Below the pieces are notes generated by a model, which searched no databases, was not told the origin of the DNA, and saw only the letters and a program-made list of their open reading frames with translations. The translations under genes and the position numbers were made by a program. Shown here in pieces: positions 1-6,344 of a stretch of DNA of 7,739 nt. Each line of letters opens with the position of its first letter. Positions within the stretch are counted from its first letter, which is position 1. This DNA comes from Methanomicrobia archaeon LH_S13. Lineage in GTDB: Archaea > Halobacteriota > Syntropharchaeia > Alkanophagales > Methanospirareceae. The stretch spans positions 1-7,739 of the forward strand of contig JAGXOR010000060.1 in the NCBI GenBank assembly GCA_023659785.1. Direction: 5' to 3'.

Positions 1-3
1 CTA

Positions 4-55
4 ATACTATCAAATAATAGAAAAATGGACAAAAAGTTCATATTTTGTCATCATA
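4..55 (+). repeat. Left copy of terminal inverted repeat (52 bp)
   Basis: Bases 4-55 match the reverse complement of 7688-7739. The first 47 bases are identical, then there is one mismatch (T at 51, against C on the complement of 7692) and four more matches; similarity stops there. Only three bases (CTA) lie outside it at the left edge. The repeat holds a small dyad: GACAAAA (28-34), an 8-base spacer, then TTTTGTC (43-49). It could be a dispersed repeat or MITE/IS end at which an assembly stopped, or a genuine terminal repeat of an element. The match itself is certain; its meaning is not. Confidence 0.9.
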
Positions 56-79
56 AAAAAATCTAAAATCTCAATACTA

Positions 80-166
80 CTAATTTTGCATTCCGTTTTT
101 TAAACTCCTTTCTTCTTCAAAAAGTGCTATGTCTTTCTTTATCCTTGCTCTCTCCTCTTCGCCCAT
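80..166 (-). CDS. Possible 28-aa charged ORF, divergent from carS
   Basis: The leftward reading starts at ATG (166-164) and ends at TAG (82-80). It encodes a short, highly charged, probably helical peptide that starts MGEEERARIKKD and ends NGMQN. An in-frame TAA lies four codons upstream, so it cannot be extended at the 5' side. Codons are A/G-rich with AGA/AGG arginines, like the neighbouring real genes, which is why it is listed. An AT-rich TATA-like stretch (about 186-202) lies at the right distance for a leaderless leftward transcript. I recognise no family. It could be a true small protein, a gene remnant, or chance. Confidence 0.25.
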   Translation of the reverse strand: MGEEERARIKKDIALFEEERSLKNGMQN

Positions 167-185
167 ATCATATTATGAAGGGATA

Positions 186-202
186 TTAATTTAATATAAA
201 AT
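186..202. promoter_or_regulatory. AT-rich TATA-like region upstream of carS
   Basis: The stretch TTAATTTAATATAAAAT is a good archaeal TATA-box candidate in either direction. Measured from its centre, the carS ATG at 214 is about 20 bases away, slightly close for a leaderless start, while the leftward ATG at 166 is about 28 bases away. No clear Shine-Dalgarno sequence precedes ATG 214 (GAAAGCGGAA only), which fits a leaderless or short-leader mRNA. No transcription start can be proven from sequence. Confidence 0.4.
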
Positions 203-213
203 AGAAAGCGGAA

Positions 214-828
214 ATGAACAAAAAAGTTGCAAAATTGGTAATATTGGGATTTGGGCTTTGTTTGGTAGTATTGGTATGTATGGAGCTTGAGTTTTTTCTA
301 AGAGCGGTATGGCTAATCCTGCCTGCTTACATAACAAATGCGAGTGCAGCATTTTTTGGAGGTAAAATACCAATAGATAGAGGTATCTTTTTGGGTAAAA
401 CCCGTTTACTTGGTGATGGAAAGACATACGAAGGACTCTTAAAAGGAGTCTCATGCGGTTTTGGCATTGGCATTTTTCAGCAATTGTTCTTTTGCGACTA
501 TATAAAACTGCAAATGCCTTCTTTTGGACATTTTCCCGCCTTTTTAGTCATTCTATTTTGCTTATCGGCAGGTGCAATGCTTGGCGACATGGTTGGAAGT
601 TTCATAAAAAGAAGATTGGGGCTAAAAGGGAGTGCTTCTTTGCCTCTTGTAGATCAACTGGACTTCGTGGGTGGTGCCTGGCTGCTTTTGTTCCTGTTTG
701 CACGAGATTGGTCTGTTAAAACCTTCTCATTGGAGATAATCATTGCGGTTATTATTATCACCCCTTTGTTGCATCTGCTTACAAATTATATTGGCTTTAA
801 AATAGGGAGAAAAGGGGTTCCATGGTGA
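214..828 (+). CDS. carS: CDP-archaeol synthase (CarS)
   Basis: This integral membrane enzyme transfers CMP from CTP to 2,3-di-O-geranylgeranylglyceryl phosphate to give CDP-archaeol, the branch-point intermediate of archaeal polar lipids. Visible family features are the N-terminal LILPAYITNASAAFFGG region (34-50), GDGKTYEG (67-74), and the CdsA-like signature GDMVGSFIKRRLG (124-136) followed by LVDQLDFVGG (145-154), whose acidic residues bind metal and CTP. Hydrophobic segments lie near 7-22, 28-48, 80-93, 108-128, 150-163 and 172-190. At 204 aa it is somewhat longer than the usual 170-180 aa; the extra length is an N-terminal hydrophobic stretch before Met23 (ATG at 280), where most relatives begin. 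The start at 214 keeps an additional membrane helix; 280 is the alternative. The 3' end overlaps the next small ORF by 7 bases. Confidence 0.9.
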   Translation: MNKKVAKLVILGFGLCLVVLVCMELEFFLRAVWLILPAYITNASAAFFGGKIPIDRGIFLGKTRLLGDGKTYEGLLKGVSCGFGIGIFQQLFFCDYIKLQMPSFGHFPAFLVILFCLSAGAMLGDMVGSFIKRRLGLKGSASLPLVDQLDFVGGAWLLLFLFARDWSVKTFSLEIIIAVIIITPLLHLLTNYIGFKIGRKGVPW

Positions 829-1010
829 AATATCCTTCTGAACACGTTCTGGAAACGAGTAAAGGAGGAGTTGTTGATGAAATTGGAGAAGCAGGCGAAT
901 TATTTAACGACATCTTAATACTGAAACCCAAAAACCGTTTTCTCTACCATCGTGCATTGATAATAACAGTATCCACATTTTTACTTTTTTATTTAAATAA
1001 TACCGACTAA
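822..1010 (+). CDS. Small ORF overlapping carS, unknown (62 aa)
   Basis: The start ATG lies within the last codons of carS (7-base overlap), as in translationally coupled archaeal genes. The N-terminal half (to about residue 34) is acidic and looks coding (a GGVVDEIGEAGELFNDILIL stretch). The C-terminal half (43-58) is a hydrophobic run ending LLFYLNNTD, read from very AT-rich DNA that also carries the likely promoter of the next operon. That mixture suggests either a small protein with a C-terminal membrane anchor or a gene whose 3' part has been lost and replaced by intergenic DNA. I recognise no family. Moderate to low confidence that the whole ORF is a functional gene. Confidence 0.4.
   Translation: MVKYPSEHVLETSKGGVVDEIGEAGELFNDILILKPKNRFLYHRALIITVSTFLLFYLNNTD
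986..1000 (+). promoter_or_regulatory. Likely TATA box of the U32 operon
   Basis: The T-rich then AT-alternating sequence TTTTTATTTAAATAA is centred about 35 bases before the ATG at 1030. This predicts transcription start around 1018-1024 and a leader of only about ten bases. No Shine-Dalgarno motif precedes the ATG (ATTTTAACAAAGTA), consistent with a near-leaderless message. The box lies inside the 3' part of the preceding small ORF, which weakens that ORF. Confidence 0.5.
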
Positions 1011-1029
1011 TAATAATTTTAACAAAGTA

Positions 1030-2043
1030 ATGCCGAGATTTATAGTTCCGCATCCAGGACATTTCCCCGCTTTAAAGGAGATAATAGAGGTAAAAGAAGC
1101 AGAGAATTTGAAAGAAGTAGAAGGGGTGTTCATGGGTGTCATGGGTGGCTCTCTGGAAGTGATGGGAAGTGGAAGAGGGGTACTGCATGCACCGCTTATT
1201 GAAGAGATAAGAGAACAAACTGAATATGCGCATCAACACGGCATAAAAATGAACATCGCAATGAATTCCACGTGTCTCGGAGGTCATCATCTAACCTTCG
1301 AGGGCTATAAGATGTTCGAGTGGTATTTCAGCGAGTTGAATAAAGCAGGTGTTGACGGTGTTATAGTGGCAGAGCCGTACCTCGTAGAGCTTCTTCGTGA
1401 TTTCCCTATGAAGACTACCATATCCGTTTTATCTTATGTTGATGCGCCACAACGTGCCAAGTTCTTTGAAGACCTCGGCGCTGATGTGATAACTGTGGAC
1501 ACAAACATAAACCGGCATTTTGAGCTATTAAAAGGGATAGTAAAAGCGGTTAACTGTGACGTGAGGGTGATAGTGAACGAAGGCTGTCTTTATAGATGCC
1601 CTTTCAGGTATTTTCATTACAACCTCGCATCGCATCTCAGCAGCTTAAATCAACCTCGCTCTCCTCTATTCGCACCCGACTACTATTTTGATAAATGCAT
1701 AAACATCCGTCTGAGAAACCCCACGCAGATAATAAAGTCGCCATGGATAAGACCAGAGGATATAAAGGAATATGAAGCGATAGGGATAACGTGCTTCAAG
1801 CTTTCCGGTAGGACGAAAGCAGTGAACTGGATAATAGAGTGTATGAGGTCGTATTCTCATAGGACGTTCAAAGGGAACTTGCTTGAAATCTTAGATTGCC
1901 CTCAGATGCTCAGAGATATGTTTTACATAGAGAATGAAAAGCTGGAGGGGAGCATAGAGCAATGGAAGAGGTGCAAAAAAATCTGTAATGAATGTGGATA
2001 TTGTGATAAACGTACACAGGAGGTATTAACCTATCTCAAATGA
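1030..2043 (+). CDS. U32-family protein, first of tandem pair
   Basis: Peptidase U32-family protein of 337 aa. The family has a TIM-barrel-like fold; members include collagenase-like proteins and the Fe-S proteins UbiU/UbiV, RlhA and TrhP, which act in O2-independent hydroxylation. Seen here are the barrel segment AGVDGVIVAEPYLVELLRD (106-124), EDLGADVITVDTNINR (147-162), and the typical U32 core VNEGCLYRCPFR (182-193: C186, C190) followed by YYFDKC (C223). SPWIRPED (237-244) and FKLSGR (256-261) follow. Beyond the core, the C-terminus adds a compact CX3CX2CX2C cluster (C315, C319, C322, C325), suggesting a second metal or Fe-S site. It is a close paralogue of the next gene, which it overlaps by ATGA. 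The substrate cannot be inferred. Whether it is protease or hydroxylase is open; the Cys pattern favours an Fe-S protein. Confidence 0.85.
   Translation: MPRFIVPHPGHFPALKEIIEVKEAENLKEVEGVFMGVMGGSLEVMGSGRGVLHAPLIEEIREQTEYAHQHGIKMNIAMNSTCLGGHHLTFEGYKMFEWYFSELNKAGVDGVIVAEPYLVELLRDFPMKTTISVLSYVDAPQRAKFFEDLGADVITVDTNINRHFELLKGIVKAVNCDVRVIVNEGCLYRCPFRYFHYNLASHLSSLNQPRSPLFAPDYYFDKCINIRLRNPTQIIKSPWIRPEDIKEYEAIGITCFKLSGRTKAVNWIIECMRSYSHRTFKGNLLEILDCPQMLRDMFYIENEKLEGSIEQWKRCKKICNECGYCDKRTQEVLTYLK
2018..2024 (+). promoter_or_regulatory. Strong Shine-Dalgarno, unusually far from start of second U32 gene
   Basis: AGGAGGT inside the 3' end of the first U32 gene is a full anti-16S match, but it ends 15 bases before the ATG at 2040, longer than the usual 5-9. 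No ATG, GTG or TTG stands closer in that frame. Translation of the second gene may instead depend on ATGA stop-start coupling, with this motif holding the ribosome; it could also be incidental. Confidence 0.45.
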
Positions 2044-3062
2044 GATTAATAGTTCCGCATCCGGGGCATTTCTCCGCGCTGAAGGAGATAATGGAAGAAA
2101 AAGAAGCAGAGGGTTTAAAAGAAGTGGAAGAAGTTTATATGGCGGGGTCTCCTGATGTGCTGGGCAGCGGGAGAGCGACACTACATACAGCGCTTATTGA
2201 AGAGATAAAAGAACAAACGGAATATGCGCATCAGCACAACGTAAAGATGAATATCGTGATGAATGCATTATGCCTGGGGGGTTATCACCTGACTTTCGAG
2301 GGTTATAAGATGTTTGAGTGGTACTTTGGAGAACTTAACAAGGCGGGTGTTGACGGCGTTACCGTAGCAGAGCCATATCTAATTGAGCTTTTAAGGGATT
2401 TTTCGATGGAAACGGTTGTTTCGTGCGTGGCGCATGTGGATTCACCGCAGCGTGCTGAATTTTTTGAGGACCTTGGCGCTGATAGGATCACAGTGGATAC
2501 GAATATAAACAGAGAATTCCAAACATTAGAAGCAATACTGAGAGCGGTTAACTGCGACATCAGAGTAATTGTAAATGAAGCCTGCCTTTATAAGTGCCCG
2601 TTTCGATATTCGCATTTCAACCTCTTCTCGCACATAACCTCCCCTCGTTCTTCTTTTCTGAATGCAAGAACTCAGTCCCTGAATACCTTTGGCGACTACT
2701 ATTTTGATAAGTGCATATCCATCCGTGTGCGTGACCCCTCGCAGATCATAAGGTCTCCGTGGATAAGACCTGAGGACATGAAGGAATACGAGAGGATAGG
2801 CATTGAGGATTTCAAGATTTCTGGTCGTGCTAATACGGTGAACTGGATAATAAATTGCATGACGGCATACTCCCGGCAGTCATTTAAAGGAAACCTGCTT
2901 GAACTCCTCGATTGCCCATCGGAACTCAGATATGTATTTTATGTGGATAACGAACTTCTGGATGGATGCATAAAACAGTGGAAGGGCTGCAATAAGATAT
3001 GCGATGAATGCCACTATTGCGATGACCTAACGAGTAAGGTTTTGAGGGAGATAAAAAAGTGA
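2040..3062 (+). CDS. U32-family protein, second of tandem pair
   Basis: The 340-aa paralogue of the preceding gene is collinear over its whole length and by eye roughly two-thirds identical, starting with the same IVPHPGHF block. It keeps the U32 core VNEACLYKCPFR (178-189: C182, C186), YYFDKC (C225), SPWIRPED, and the C-terminal CX3CX2CX2C cluster (C317, C321, C324, C327). It differs by an insertion between the core and YYFDKC (around 201-217), a small deletion near 36-40, and a Cys (C129) absent from the partner. Overlaps of ATGA with the first gene and GTGA with the next make co-translation likely. Tandem retention with full conservation of the cysteines suggests the two proteins form a heterodimer, as UbiU and UbiV do; this is inference from the family. 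Confidence 0.85.
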   Translation: MRLIVPHPGHFSALKEIMEEKEAEGLKEVEEVYMAGSPDVLGSGRATLHTALIEEIKEQTEYAHQHNVKMNIVMNALCLGGYHLTFEGYKMFEWYFGELNKAGVDGVTVAEPYLIELLRDFSMETVVSCVAHVDSPQRAEFFEDLGADRITVDTNINREFQTLEAILRAVNCDIRVIVNEACLYKCPFRYSHFNLFSHITSPRSSFLNARTQSLNTFGDYYFDKCISIRVRDPSQIIRSPWIRPEDMKEYERIGIEDFKISGRANTVNWIINCMTAYSRQSFKGNLLELLDCPSELRYVFYVDNELLDGCIKQWKGCNKICDECHYCDDLTSKVLREIKK

Positions 3063-3433
3063 AGAAGGAAATAAGTGAAGGTAGGAGAAAATTAGAAGAA
3101 GAACTGAGAAATCTGGTAGGAAACATATTCGTGCCGGAAGCGAAGGTATTCGGGATGGTGTGCGGCTGTGTAGGTTTCGCAGTGGACCTTCGAGGATTGC
3201 AATATGACGATGTAGATGTGTTCAGGGAGAAAATAAGCGCGATAATGGAAGAAATAAGTAAATCCGTTGGTGTAGAGCCGGAGTTTGTGTATGCGAGAAA
3301 CCTACCAGGAAGCGAAGAGGTGGTTACACTTACCGCAAGGGAATTGTGTGAGCGGTGTAAAAGAGAGTTTGCAGAGTCTAAAGCGCCTCCGAGACCTGAT
3401 ATAGTGGTGTTAAAGAAAAAGAGATGGAAATAG
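3059..3433 (+). CDS. Unidentified 124-aa protein with CxC and CxxC motifs
   Basis: The start is GTG at 3059, overlapping the TGA of the U32 gene (GTGA), with a purine-rich GAGGGAG (3045-3051) about eight bases upstream as ribosome-binding site. The protein opens with a charged helix (1-20). It then has VFGMVCGCVGFAVDLRG (30-46; C35 and C37), an acidic middle, and LTARELCERCKREF (91-104; C97 and C100), and ends in a basic tail VLKKKRWK. The four cysteines could bind a metal or Fe-S cluster. I do not recognise the family. It overlaps the next gene by 10 bases, so it belongs to the same transcript as the U32 pair and may be a small partner or carrier for them. Confidence 0.75.
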   Translation: MKKEISEGRRKLEEELRNLVGNIFVPEAKVFGMVCGCVGFAVDLRGLQYDDVDVFREKISAIMEEISKSVGVEPEFVYARNLPGSEEVVTLTARELCERCKREFAESKAPPRPDIVVLKKKRWK

Positions 3434-3882
3434 CATTGTTATGGGATAAAGACACCCTATTTAGGGAGTATCTTCTCGATAGAGGGATTACTTGCGAGAC
3501 AGTAATAGTAATGCCAAATACATTATCAGCTCCTTTCTTTTCTTTCACCTACTATAAGTTGATTATAGTGCCAGCAGGATTTGGAAATGAGTTATATTCA
3601 GGAATGCTAAGAATGCTAAAAGTGCTCAGAGCAAATAGCGTGCTCATAAAAGATTTTGTGAATGATGGGGGGACTCTTTTAGTATCTGGCGCGTTTTCAA
3701 ACACGGATGCATACAATTGGCTTCCTGTAAAAATCAAATATGTAATGGAGAAGAGGCAGGTAAGAATAGAGGAGGTGAAGGAGCATAAAAAGAAATTCTT
3801 CAGGACGCAAAATCTGAACTGGGCAGGGATGCATAATTTCCACTTTACTTTTATTGAGCAAATACAATCCAGCGAATATTGA
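3424..3882 (+). CDS. Glutamine-amidotransferase/DJ-1-like protein, lacks nucleophile
   Basis: This is the last gene of the U32 operon, overlapping the previous one by 10 bases (152 aa). Layout suggests a class I GATase/DJ-1-like flavodoxin fold: strand IALLW (3-7), strand YKLIIVPAGFG (44-54), helix MLRMLKVLR, then IKDFVNDGGTLLVSG (75-89). In active amidotransferases or DJ-1 enzymes a Cys follows the second Gly-rich strand. Here the sequence reads SGAFSN, with no Cys, so catalysis of that kind is unlikely; a ligand-binding or structural role is more plausible. The stop lies only 4 bp from the converging end of cfbB, and the C-terminus (after about 125) has no recognisable fold, so 3' truncation is possible. 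Family assignment is tentative. Confidence 0.65.
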   Translation: MEIALLWDKDTLFREYLLDRGITCETVIVMPNTLSAPFFSFTYYKLIIVPAGFGNELYSGMLRMLKVLRANSVLIKDFVNDGGTLLVSGAFSNTDAYNWLPVKIKYVMEKRQVRIEEVKEHKKKFFRTQNLNWAGMHNFHFTFIEQIQSSEY

Positions 3883-3886
3883 GCAG

Positions 3887-5326
3887 TTACTGATATGCGC
3901 TTGCACTGCGAACAAAATTTTCAGCAAACCCTGTATAAGAAGCGGCATGCAGATGGGCGAAAGAAGCAAGGCAGTTCTTTGAAACAATACCATCCATTCC
4001 ATCTTTTATACCCTCTCCTCTCAGCATTTTATATGCAAAATCAACGTTTTCTTTGAGTATTATTTCGGAATGATGGAATTCATGCCCCTTAAACCTGTTT
4101 CCTTTTTTACCTAAAATACAATCTTTCCGAAATTCACCCTCCACATAGTTCACGACTCTCTTTTCTCCAAATCTCACCAACCCTTTTATCACACCGCACA
4201 TTTCAAAACTACCGCCTCTGTGCAGTTCTGTCTTACGACCCGGCAAGTCCTGTAAGGGCGTATATTCAAGTTGTTCCATCAAATACATCAATCCACCGCA
4301 TTCCGCATATATAACCCCATATCTATCGTAAAAGTCTTTTACTGCATCGAGCATTTGCGTATTCGATGAAAGTTCCTCGCCATAAATCTCGGGAAAACCA
4401 CCACCAATATAAACTGCATCCACTCCTTCAGGAAGCTTTTTATCCCTTATCGGACTGAAATACACGAGCTCTGTGCCTTCTAAAGAAAGTAAATCCAACG
4501 TGTCCTGATAGTAAAAATTGAACGCCTCGTCAAAAGCCACTGCAATCCTGACTTTTAATTCTTTACCCCTGTCCCTCTTTTCAGTAAAAATCTTTGAATC
4601 TGCCTCCTCTATGCGAGAAGCGGACTTTACCATAGCCAAAAGCACCTTTATATCAACATTCTCCTCCACAGACTTATTTATCTCGTTCAAAACGCTGTTG
4701 AACTCATTCCATCTATTTTTACATTCCGTAGCGGTAATCAAACCAAGGTGCCGCATAGAGATTCCCAGGTCGCTTCTACGAGGAATTTTACCGATAACTT
4801 TTACTCCACTATACTTCTCCACCGCGAGCTCCGCCTTCTCTCCATGTCTCTCGCTTCCGATATTGTTTAAAATAACACCAGAAAGCTGCACTTCGGGGTC
4901 AAAACTTTCATACCCGTTAACCAGTGCGGCAACGCTTCTCGTGATGCTTCCGGCATCAACCACAAGTATAACCGGGCAGTGTAGAATCTTTGCTATCTGC
5001 GCAGTGCTTCCTACGTCATCGGAATAATTCAACCCTTCGTAAAGCCCCCTCACACCTTCTATTACTGCAATATCCGCTCCCTCACAGCCTCTTACAAATA
5101 TCTCCTTTACTACCTCAGGGAGCATCAAAAAACCGTCCAGATTCCTTGATGGTCTGCCTGAGACCAATGTATGAAACCCGGGGTCTATGTAGTCGAGTCC
5201 AACCTTGAAACTCTGTACCTCAAATCCTCGTACTCGTAAAGTACCCGATAGCCCTATACACACGGTAGTCTTACCTGCGGAGCTTCTGTCCCCTGCAATT
5301 AGCACACGTGGGATGTTTATATTCAT
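3887..5326 (-). CDS. cfbB: Ni-sirohydrochlorin a,c-diamide synthase (CfbB)
   Basis: This ATP- and glutamine-dependent enzyme amidates the a and c acetate side chains of Ni-sirohydrochlorin, the second committed step to coenzyme F430; it is homologous to CbiA/CobB of cobamide synthesis. The 479-aa protein is full length. The N-terminal synthetase domain has a P-loop AGDRSSAGKTT (11-21), KVGLDYIDPGFH (41-52), RNLDGFLM (61-68), VIEGVRGLYEG (88-98) and VILNNIG (151-157). The C-terminal class I amidotransferase domain has AVYIGGGFPEIY (304-315), nucleophile Cys343 in YAECGGLMYL, FKGHEFHHSE (412-421) and catalytic His in LASFAHLH (453-460). DRSSxGKT, and LDYIDP where CbiA usually has PDYIDP, favour CfbB over CbiA. 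The start at 5326 places the P-loop at the usual distance. It is divergent from ndk and convergent with the U32 operon. Confidence 0.88.
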   Translation of the reverse strand: MNINIPRVLIAGDRSSAGKTTVCIGLSGTLRVRGFEVQSFKVGLDYIDPGFHTLVSGRPSRNLDGFLMLPEVVKEIFVRGCEGADIAVIEGVRGLYEGLNYSDDVGSTAQIAKILHCPVILVVDAGSITRSVAALVNGYESFDPEVQLSGVILNNIGSERHGEKAELAVEKYSGVKVIGKIPRRSDLGISMRHLGLITATECKNRWNEFNSVLNEINKSVEENVDIKVLLAMVKSASRIEEADSKIFTEKRDRGKELKVRIAVAFDEAFNFYYQDTLDLLSLEGTELVYFSPIRDKKLPEGVDAVYIGGGFPEIYGEELSSNTQMLDAVKDFYDRYGVIYAECGGLMYLMEQLEYTPLQDLPGRKTELHRGGSFEMCGVIKGLVRFGEKRVVNYVEGEFRKDCILGKKGNRFKGHEFHHSEIILKENVDFAYKMLRGEGIKDGMDGIVSKNCLASFAHLHAASYTGFAENFVRSASAYQ

Positions 5327-5371
5327 AATTACACTTTTTCAAAACCTGTGCTAAAAGAGAAAATTGTCCCT

Positions 5372-5400
5372 ATTCTTTTTATTATTAATATAATAAAAAA
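5372..5400. promoter_or_regulatory. Shared AT-rich promoter region between cfbB and ndk
   Basis: The 84-bp gap between the divergent cfbB and ndk starts contains a run of T then ATTATTAATATAATAAAAAA. Rightward, a TATA box centred near 5386-5390 predicts initiation at about the ndk ATG (5411), a leaderless-type arrangement. Leftward, the complementary TTTATTATATTAATAAT would give a cfbB leader of roughly 35 bases. Positions are inferred from composition and spacing only. Confidence 0.45.
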
Positions 5401-5410
5401 GAGAATAAAG

Positions 5411-5839
5411 ATGAAAAAAGAGAGAACTTTTTTGATGATAAAGCCCGAAGGCGTGGAGCGGGGTCTAATAGGAGAAATAATAGGGAGATTTGAAAGGAAT
5501 GGATTTAAGATAGTGGCGCTGAAGCTTTCGCAGATGAGTAGAGAACAGGCAGAAAAGCAATATGAGGAACATCGGGGAAAGGACTTTTTCGAGGATATTG
5601 TTGCCTACATGTCCTCAGCCCCAGCGGTATCAATGGTGATAGAAGGAGAAAATGCAATTGCTGTGTCGAGGGAAATGATAGGGTTTACTGATCCGGCACA
5701 AGCGAAGCCGAGAACCATAAGAGGGGACTACGGAATAGACGTGCGGCGAAACATAATACATGCAGCGGATTCCGTAGAAGCGGCGAAGCGAGAAATACCC
5801 CTTCATTTTGAGGATATTGAGGTAGGTTATGAGATTTAA
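5411..5839 (+). CDS. ndk: Nucleoside diphosphate kinase
   Basis: Transfers the gamma phosphate of ATP to nucleoside diphosphates through a phosphohistidine, keeping (d)NTP pools balanced in the cytosol. The 142-aa protein is standard in length and intact: RTFLMIKPEGVERGLIGEII at the N-terminus (Lys11), FTDPAQAKPRTIRGDYG (92-108) for nucleotide binding, and RNIIHAADSVEAAKREI (113-129) with the active-site His117. The frame stays open upstream to an ATG at 5348, but the family's N-terminus begins at MKKERTF and the upstream extension is AT-rich promoter-like DNA, so 5411 is chosen. It is a single gene; no strong terminator is visible after the TAA. Confidence 0.97.
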   Translation: MKKERTFLMIKPEGVERGLIGEIIGRFERNGFKIVALKLSQMSREQAEKQYEEHRGKDFFEDIVAYMSSAPAVSMVIEGENAIAVSREMIGFTDPAQAKPRTIRGDYGIDVRRNIIHAADSVEAAKREIPLHFEDIEVGYEI

Positions 5840-5957
5840 ACATTTCGGTACATTTCAGTTAACTATATTACTACTGACGCAAATAGCGGTCGTGTCCTAA
5901 TTTCGCAGAAAAGTAGATATAACCCTTATTTCCATAGGACATTAAAGGATTGGCGAA

Positions 5958-6344
5958 ATGGGAGAAGTAAACATAGACGAATTCTTTTGTCCAAACGAGG
6001 CGTGCCCGGATTACGGAAAGAAAGGGAAGGGGAATATCGTGCTAAAGGAACACTATGGCAAGCAGAACTGAGCTTCCGATTTTTACCACTGACGACTGGG
6101 ACGCATACAAAATCACACTGGTCGAGGTCTATGGCGTTGAAGAGCAGCCAGAATACAAAGGACGGGAAGACCCCCTAACCCAAAGAAAGTGCCACTACCT
6201 GACCTGAAATATGGGCAGGTCGTTAAGTATCGAGAGGGGGAGGATGTTACCGACGTCAAGAAAGAACACCTGTAGCTAGCTGCTAACCTCTCGGACCACA
6301 TCTGGACATTAGAAGAGTTATTTCGGTTTAAAACACCTCCGTAG
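5958..6344 (+). pseudogene. Decayed transposase, zinc-ribbon plus DDE type
   Basis: Three blocks in the order of a full transposase survive. (1) From ATG 5958, MGEVNIDEFFCPNEACPDYG, then KGKGNIVLKEHYGKQN and TGA at 6069: the N-terminal zinc-ribbon half, with C11 and C16 visible. (2) In the +1 frame from about 6070, ELPIFTTDDWDAYK with VEVYGVEEQPEYKGR, to TGA 6205: a piece of the catalytic domain. (3) Back in the first frame, VPLPDLKYGQVVKYREG (6189 on), an in-frame TAG at 6273, then LAANLSDHIWTLEELF and TPP with stop at 6342-6344, the typical C-terminus. Compared with relatives as I remember them (roughly 250-350 aa), the rest of the zinc ribbon, the HTH and much of the DDE core are deleted. 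It cannot be functional. The family name (IS1/IS481-like) is uncertain. Confidence 0.8.

Noticed and set aside
4518..5027. 169-aa open frame on the + strand inside cfbB
   Set aside because: It is antisense to a well-conserved CfbB coding region, is Ser/Leu-rich and shows no family features; a shadow of the real gene.
5365..5392. Third copy of the terminal repeat (TTGTCC then AT-rich sequence)
   Set aside because: Only a few bases match in register with the repeat; the rest is AT-rich promoter composition.
5348..5410. Upstream extension of ndk to ATG 5348
   Set aside because: The extra 21 residues are read from AT-rich promoter-like DNA and are absent from the NDK family; MKKERTFLMIKPEG is the normal beginning.
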